From positions 243,807-299,683 of the forward strand of contig MKST01000003.1 of the NCBI GenBank assembly GCA_001897355.1: a stretch of 55,877 nt of DNA, given 5' to 3'. The notes beneath the pieces were generated by a model that saw only the letters and a program-made list of their open reading frames with translations, was not told where the DNA came from and did no database searches. The position numbers and the translations under genes are program-made. Origin of the DNA: Solirubrobacterales bacterium 67-14 (lineage in GTDB: Bacteria; Actinomycetota; Thermoleophilia; Solirubrobacterales; 70-9). Shown here in pieces: positions 51,337 to 55,877 of the stretch (its first letter is position 1; the number at the start of each line of letters is the position of its first letter).

Positions 51337-51383
51337 GCTTGGTTCGATTTGCAAGTGCTATGCGCCTGCAAATCGAACCAAGC
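51337..51383 (+). repeat. Palindromic repeat element, copy 2
   Basis: GCTTGGTTCGATTTGCA (51337-51353) and TGCAAATCGAACCAAGC (51367-51383) form a perfect 17-bp stem around AGTGCTATGCGCC. It shares the outer stem and the GTGCTAT loop part with copy 1 at 29529. It begins 14 bases after the ferredoxin-like stop codon. Confidence 0.85.
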
Positions 51384-51411
51384 GCCGGGACTCGAAGGAT
51401 TTCGGGCCGTT

Positions 51412-51417
51412 TAGACT
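51412..51417 (+). promoter_or_regulatory. -10 box of the leaderless acyl-CoA synthetase gene
   Basis: TAGACT ends nine bases before the TTG at 51427; there is no ribosome-binding site. Confidence 0.45.
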
Positions 51418-51426
51418 CGGCGGGCC

Positions 51427-52878
51427 TTGAATTTCATCGATGACGTAATCCAGAAGTTCCCCTTTTCGCAGGAGGCCGTGATTGCGATCGACGGCGAGGG
51501 GAATCGGAAGGTCCACTGCTTTTCACATCTGTTCGCCCGCAGCCTCGGGCTTTCCGGGGCGATGCTGGAACAGGGGGTGCGCCGTGGCGACGTGGTGATG
51601 ATCATGGTCGGCAGCCGGATCGAATGGGTCGTCTCGATGCTGGCTTGTTTCCGCATGGGCGCGATCGCCCTGCCGCTCAACCCGCAGTTGAGCGAGCATG
51701 ACCTGGCTTTCCGGGTCGGGGCGACCAACCCGGCCCTGGCGATCGGGGAAGCCGACTACCTGGACACCCTGCCCGGCGGGATCCCCTCCTTCGACATGGA
51801 TGACCTCGACCGTTTCTTCGACGAGGACATCGCCCAGGCGACTCCGGCCAAGGTCGCCGACCTCGCCCCGGATGACCCGGCACTGATCGTCTTCACCTCG
51901 GGGACCACCGCCGAACCCAAGGGTGTGGTCCATTCACAGCGTTACCTGATCGGACAGGCGCTCCAGGCCCAGCACTGGGTCGGGGCCGAACCGGGTGACC
52001 TCTGCTGGTGCACCGCCGCCCCGGGCTGGTCGAAGTCCTCCCGCAACTCCTTCATCGCCCCCTGGCTGCGCGGGGCGAAGGCGCTGCTGGTCGAAGGCCG
52101 CTTCAACCCCGAAACCCGCTTGGAGATCGCCCGCCAGCAGGAGGTCAACGTGCTCTGCCAGGCTCCAACCGAGTACCGGATCCTGGCCAAGCGGACCGAG
52201 CTCTCCCCTGCCCCCTCGCTGCGTCGCATGGTCTCGGCCGGCGAGGCGCTGAACCCGGAAGTGATCGGCGCCTTCCGCGAGGCGACCGGCCTCGAGATCG
52301 CCGACGGCTACGGCCAGACCGAAACCGGGGCGGTGACCGGGATGCGCCCGGGCGAGGCGGTGACTGGCCGCGAAGGCTCGATGGGCCGCCCCCTGCCCGG
52401 GATCGAGACCCGGATCGTCGAGGGCGAACTCCAGGTCAAGGCCTCCACCTCCCCCACCTTCTTCCATGGCTACGTCGACGGCAGCCGGTTCGAGGGCGAG
52501 TGGTGGGCGACCGGTGACCTGGTCACCGAAGACGAAGAGGGCTATCTCTTCCATGAAGGCCGCAACGACGACGTGATCTCCTCCTCCGGCTACCGGATCG
52601 GGCCGGTCGAAGTCGAATCCGCCCTGCTGACCCACCCGGCGGTGGCCGAGGCGGCAGCCATCGCCTCGCCCGATCCCGAACGGGGCTCGGTGGTCAAGGC
52701 GGTCGTCGTGCTGCGTGAAGGCCAGGGTGACGAAGCCCTGGTCGCCGACCTCCAGGAGCATTGCCGGCGGGAAACGGCTCCCTACAAGTACCCGCGCCTG
52801 ATCGAGTTCACCGACGAGCTGCCGAAGACCGCTTCCGGCAAGATCCGTCGCGCGGAACTACGGGCGCGCGAAAAGTAG
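51427..52878 (+). CDS. AMP-forming acyl-CoA synthetase
   Basis: Activates a carboxylic acid with ATP and CoA. It has 483 residues of the ANL superfamily. The P-loop is IVFTSGTTAEPKGVVHS (near 157-173), the A5 motif is DGYGQTETGAV, the hinge region is EWWATGDLVTEDEEGYLFHEGRNDDVISSSGYRIGP, and the C-terminal catalytic Lys is in ASGKIRRAEL. The shape matches medium-chain (MACS) acyl-CoA synthetases such as those for short or branched acids; the exact acid is unknown. TTG start 43 bases after the palindromic repeat, with a TAGACT box nine bases upstream. Confidence 0.88.
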   Translation: MNFIDDVIQKFPFSQEAVIAIDGEGNRKVHCFSHLFARSLGLSGAMLEQGVRRGDVVMIMVGSRIEWVVSMLACFRMGAIALPLNPQLSEHDLAFRVGATNPALAIGEADYLDTLPGGIPSFDMDDLDRFFDEDIAQATPAKVADLAPDDPALIVFTSGTTAEPKGVVHSQRYLIGQALQAQHWVGAEPGDLCWCTAAPGWSKSSRNSFIAPWLRGAKALLVEGRFNPETRLEIARQQEVNVLCQAPTEYRILAKRTELSPAPSLRRMVSAGEALNPEVIGAFREATGLEIADGYGQTETGAVTGMRPGEAVTGREGSMGRPLPGIETRIVEGELQVKASTSPTFFHGYVDGSRFEGEWWATGDLVTEDEEGYLFHEGRNDDVISSSGYRIGPVEVESALLTHPAVAEAAAIASPDPERGSVVKAVVVLREGQGDEALVADLQEHCRRETAPYKYPRLIEFTDELPKTASGKIRRAELRAREK

Positions 52879-52978
52879 TCAAAACGTAACGCTGCCCTTC
52901 CCGGCTCTGACGTCCTGAGTTGGAATCGCCGCAGGCAGATATATAGGCTGATCACAACCCCACGACCGAGGAGAGCAG

Positions 52979-54346
52979 ATGTCTGACAGTGGCCTTGACT
53001 CCCAGCGAATCGCCTCGCTGACGGAGGCGCAACAGGAGATCTATCGCAACCGCACCGGCCAGTCGGCCAAGGAGTACCAGCGTGCGGTCGAGGTCATGCC
53101 CGGTGGTGTCCCCTCCTCCTTCCAGATGATGGATCCCTGGCCCGTATACCTGACCGAGGGCAAGGGATCCCAGGTCTGGGACGTCGACGGCAACCAGTAC
53201 ACGGACTTCCACGCCGGATTCGGCGTGATGGTGATCGGGCACGCCAACCCCACGATCGGCGAGGCGGTCAAGGCCAGGATCGACCAGAGCACCCACTTCG
53301 CTGCGCCGACCAACGATTCGATCGAGGTCGCCGAGGAGCTGAAGCGGCGGTTCAAGCTCCCGCACTGGCGGTTCATCAACTCCGGCACCGAAGCGACGAT
53401 GGACGCGGTCCATCTCGCTCGCGGTGCCACCGGCCGCGACATGATCCTCAAGGTCGAGGGCTCCTACCACGGCCATCACGACGCCGTGATGGTCTCGGTC
53501 GCCCCGCCCCTGGACCAGATCGGAACCCGTGAGAACCCGATCGCCATCCCCTACGGAGAGGGCACCCCGAAGGCCCTGACCGACCTGACCCACACCGTGC
53601 CGTTCAACGACGTGGACGCGCTCAAGGCGGTGCTCGAGAACATCGGCGACCAGGTCGCCGGGATGATCGTCGAGCCGGCGATGATGAACATCAACATCAT
53701 CCCGCCCAAGGACGGCTACCTCCAGGAGGTCCGAGACCTCACGGAGCAGTACGGGATCAAGCTGATCTTCGACGAGGTCAAGACCGGCGCGACCATGTCT
53801 CACGGCGGCGCCACCGGCTATTACGGGGTCACACCGGACATGATCACCCTCGCCAAGGCAACCTGCGGCGGCTACCCGGGCGGCTCGATCGGCATGTCGG
53901 ACGAGATCGCCCAGCTGGTCGAGGACGATCGAGTCAAGCAGTACGGCACCTTCAACGGCAACCCGCTGGTCATGGCGGCGGCCAAGGCCGCCCTGACCGA
54001 GGTCCTGACCGAGCAGGCCTACGTCGAGCTGAACGAGAAGAACGAGTACCTCAAGAAGCGCTGCCAGGAGATCATCGACACCTACGAGCTCCCGGCCTAC
54101 ACCGAGGGGATCGGCGCCAAGGGCTGCGTGATCTTCTCGCCTCAGCGCCTCTACGAGTACCGCGACTACGCCGAGTACGTCAACGAGGAGCTCTCGACCC
54201 TGGGCTGGCTGTACCACATGAACAACGGCATCTTCATGACCCCGGGCGTCGAAGAGGAGTGGACCCTTTCGGTCTTCCACACCGAAGAGGACCTCGACAA
54301 CTACGCCAACGCTTTCGAGGCATTCGCCAAGGATCTGCGGGCCTGA
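52979..54346 (+). CDS. Class III aminotransferase, glutamate-1-semialdehyde aminomutase-like
   Basis: PLP enzyme of 455 residues. The PLP lysine is Lys293 in ITLAKATCGGYPGG; the phosphate-contact region is INSGTEATMDAVHLARGATG and SYHGHHD; the Asp that contacts the pyridine is in IFDEVKTGA. It resembles glutamate-1-semialdehyde aminomutase, but many relatives of this length act on beta-amino acids or omega-amines, and no haem genes are nearby. GAGGAG lies upstream of the ATG, with a TATAGG box about 30 bases upstream, so this gene is normally led. Its stop overlaps the start of a small gene. Confidence 0.88.
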   Translation: MSDSGLDSQRIASLTEAQQEIYRNRTGQSAKEYQRAVEVMPGGVPSSFQMMDPWPVYLTEGKGSQVWDVDGNQYTDFHAGFGVMVIGHANPTIGEAVKARIDQSTHFAAPTNDSIEVAEELKRRFKLPHWRFINSGTEATMDAVHLARGATGRDMILKVEGSYHGHHDAVMVSVAPPLDQIGTRENPIAIPYGEGTPKALTDLTHTVPFNDVDALKAVLENIGDQVAGMIVEPAMMNINIIPPKDGYLQEVRDLTEQYGIKLIFDEVKTGATMSHGGATGYYGVTPDMITLAKATCGGYPGGSIGMSDEIAQLVEDDRVKQYGTFNGNPLVMAAAKAALTEVLTEQAYVELNEKNEYLKKRCQEIIDTYELPAYTEGIGAKGCVIFSPQRLYEYRDYAEYVNEELSTLGWLYHMNNGIFMTPGVEEEWTLSVFHTEEDLDNYANAFEAFAKDLRA

Positions 54347-54600
54347 TGGGCGAAGTCGAGGATCTTCGGGCCCGGGTCGAGGAGCTCGAGCGGAAGGTCG
54401 AGATCCTCTTCTCCCACACCGGGGCGGTCGATCGCGTCAAGGTCGCGGTCGACGCCCCGCCGGTCTCGTCCGAGGTCGAAGCCCTGATGGCCGCCGGAAA
54501 AACGACCAAGGCGGCGAAGCTCTACCAGAAGCAGACCGGCGCGGGCATGGCCGAAACCATGGCCGCGCTCGAGGAAATCGCCGCCCGCAACCGCGGTTAG
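54346..54600 (+). CDS. Small coiled-coil protein with an L7/L12-like C-terminal helix pair
   Basis: An 84-residue protein starting M-G-E-V-E-D-L. Residues 1-25 form a short coiled coil (LRARVEELERKVEILF). The last 40 residues (SSEVEALMAAGKTTKAAKLY, then TGAGMAETMAALEEIA) have the helix spacing of the ribosomal L7/L12 C-terminal domain and related small proteins. Its ATG overlaps the aminotransferase stop (TGATG), so the two are coupled. Function unknown; it could be a regulatory partner of the aminotransferase. Confidence 0.7.
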   Translation: MGEVEDLRARVEELERKVEILFSHTGAVDRVKVAVDAPPVSSEVEALMAAGKTTKAAKLYQKQTGAGMAETMAALEEIAARNRG

Positions 54601-54621
54601 GCGGCAAGGGACGGCACCGGG

Positions 54622-55431
54622 TCAGCCGTTCTGGCTGATCCCGCCGCCGACCAGGTCACGGAACTTCTCCTTGAACCGCTGGGTGCGGCGATCGGGGCGG
54701 AACCGGGCTTCGGCCCGCTTCTGCTTCGAGGGATTCTTCTCCCCGTAGCGACGCTTGGCCCAGACCGAGCCCGGCTTGCCGAGGCGACAGGCTCCGTATA
54801 GCGCGACCGGCCAGATGAAGAACCCGACGACCGCGTGGACGACCCTCTCCTTGAGGAAGCAGATCCCGACCACGGTGAGGATGAAGACGGCAGTGAGGAT
54901 GCTGCCGATCAGGATCCCGATCGAGTCCGACCCGATCTCGAACGGCCGGGCCCCGAACATCAGCAGGAACAGCACCAGCGCGGTCAGGACGGTGGCGTCG
55001 ATCGAGCGCCGGCCCTCCTCGGACCAGTAGACGTCTTCGAGGTGCAGCCAGAGTGCGAACTCGTCGATCGTGAGCCCGATGCCGATGCCGAAGGCCAGGC
55101 CGCAGAGGTCGAAGGCGGTGCCCTCCTCGGCGATCGCGAAACCCACTGCCCCGGAAATCATCATCAGCACGATCCCGAAGACGTGGTGGTGGACGTGGAG
55201 GCCACCCTCGCTGACGATGCTGCCCGGCCACCAGGGGACCTTGGGGCTGCGCATCAGCCTGGTACTCATGCGGATGAAGGCGAAGGAGAGCAGGAAGCCG
55301 AGCAGCAGCAGGAAGATCGCCTGCTGATGGTTGGTCTCGATCTGGTCGTGCCAGAACTTGTTGAAGATCGACGCCTCGATCACAGTCGCATCCTGCCACG
55401 CCAGGCGCCGGGCCGCGCGATGCCCGATCAT
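54622..55431 (-). CDS. Multi-pass membrane protein of unknown function
   Basis: A 269-residue protein with about six hydrophobic segments and a basic C-terminal tail ([20 protein letters not shown]). Conspicuous polar residues lie inside or between membrane segments: a His run ([16 protein letters not shown]), [17 protein letters not shown] and [14 protein letters not shown], so metal or proton handling is conceivable. No family is assigned. Start candidates are ATG 55431, only six bases from the divergent ATG at 55438, and GTG 55383, which would leave more room for promoters. Confidence 0.7.
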   Translation of the reverse strand: MIGHRAARRLAWQDATVIEASIFNKFWHDQIETNHQQAIFLLLLGFLLSFAFIRMSTRLMRSPKVPWWPGSIVSEGGLHVHHHVFGIVLMMISGAVGFAIAEEGTAFDLCGLAFGIGIGLTIDEFALWLHLEDVYWSEEGRRSIDATVLTALVLFLLMFGARPFEIGSDSIGILIGSILTAVFILTVVGICFLKERVVHAVVGFFIWPVALYGACRLGKPGSVWAKRRYGEKNPSKQKRAEARFRPDRRTQRFKEKFRDLVGGGISQNG

Positions 55432-55437
55432 GTTGCA

Positions 55438-55877
<440 letters not shown>

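Overview
The window looks like chromosome of a high-GC actinobacterium, most likely of the Thermoleophilia/Solirubrobacterales type. The points in favour are the high GC content, a complete coenzyme F420 pathway with a fused FbiC, a crotonyl-CoA carboxylase/reductase, Tat and Sec lipoproteins, VKOR/DsbA oxidative folding, and many genes that appear to be transcribed without a leader. The class is an inference. Coding density is high and no gap exceeds about 215 bases. I see no tRNA, rRNA, CRISPR array, insertion sequence or prophage.

Layout. 1-4968: a polyamine-type ABC transporter (minus strand) divergent from a PuuD-like gamma-glutamyl-GABA hydrolase. 4978-9282: acyl-CoA metabolism (carboxyltransferase, 3-hydroxybutyryl-CoA dehydrogenase, HMG-CoA lyase, FlK-like thioesterase). 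9329-16305: F420 block (NADPH:F420 reductase, cofD, cofC, cofE on plus; fbiC on minus) enclosing a DHFR-like gene and a zinc alcohol dehydrogenase. 16414-19479: cupredoxin lipoprotein, fluoride riboswitch with two crcB genes, aquaporin, two small conserved proteins. 19540-22056: YgfZ-like protein, acyltransferase, lipoprotein. 22247-34088: the ethylmalonyl-CoA (EMC) pathway region (ccr, ecm, mch, mcd, mcl) interrupted by a VKOR-VKOR-DsbA disulfide cassette and small genes. 34143-38923: four secreted hydrolases, three of them paralogues. 38975-43770: TrpB2-like protein, methylthioadenosine phosphorylase, GTP-type PEP carboxykinase, PadR regulator. 43771-48887: modABC transporter and secreted proteins. 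48962-55877: a divergent SucCD-like CoA ligase coupled to a one-cluster ferredoxin, an AMP-forming acyl-CoA synthetase, a class III aminotransferase, a small L7/L12-like protein, a membrane protein and the start of a YyaL-like protein.

How it fits together. Ccr, Ecm, Mcd, Mch and Mcl would convert crotonyl-CoA to glyoxylate plus propionyl-CoA. The Hbd-like dehydrogenase can feed 3-hydroxybutyryl-CoA, an acyl-CoA carboxylase and a SucCD-like ligase could handle downstream acids, and PckG would draw C4 acids into gluconeogenesis. This is a coherent acetate or fatty-acid assimilation programme without a visible glyoxylate shunt. The F420 block supplies the deazaflavin cofactor and its NADPH link.

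Most notable: (i) about 17 genes have a TANNNT box 6-9 bases before the start codon, the signature of leaderless mRNA; (ii) two 45-base hairpin repeats flank the ccr unit with compensatory stem changes; (iii) a second long-palindrome repeat lies just after two genes; (iv) the fluoride riboswitch has a visible Shine-Dalgarno-sequestering partner; (v) the three-gene CoA-ligase/ferredoxin module is unusual; (vi) the secreted hydrolase cluster carries a shared C-terminal beta domain.
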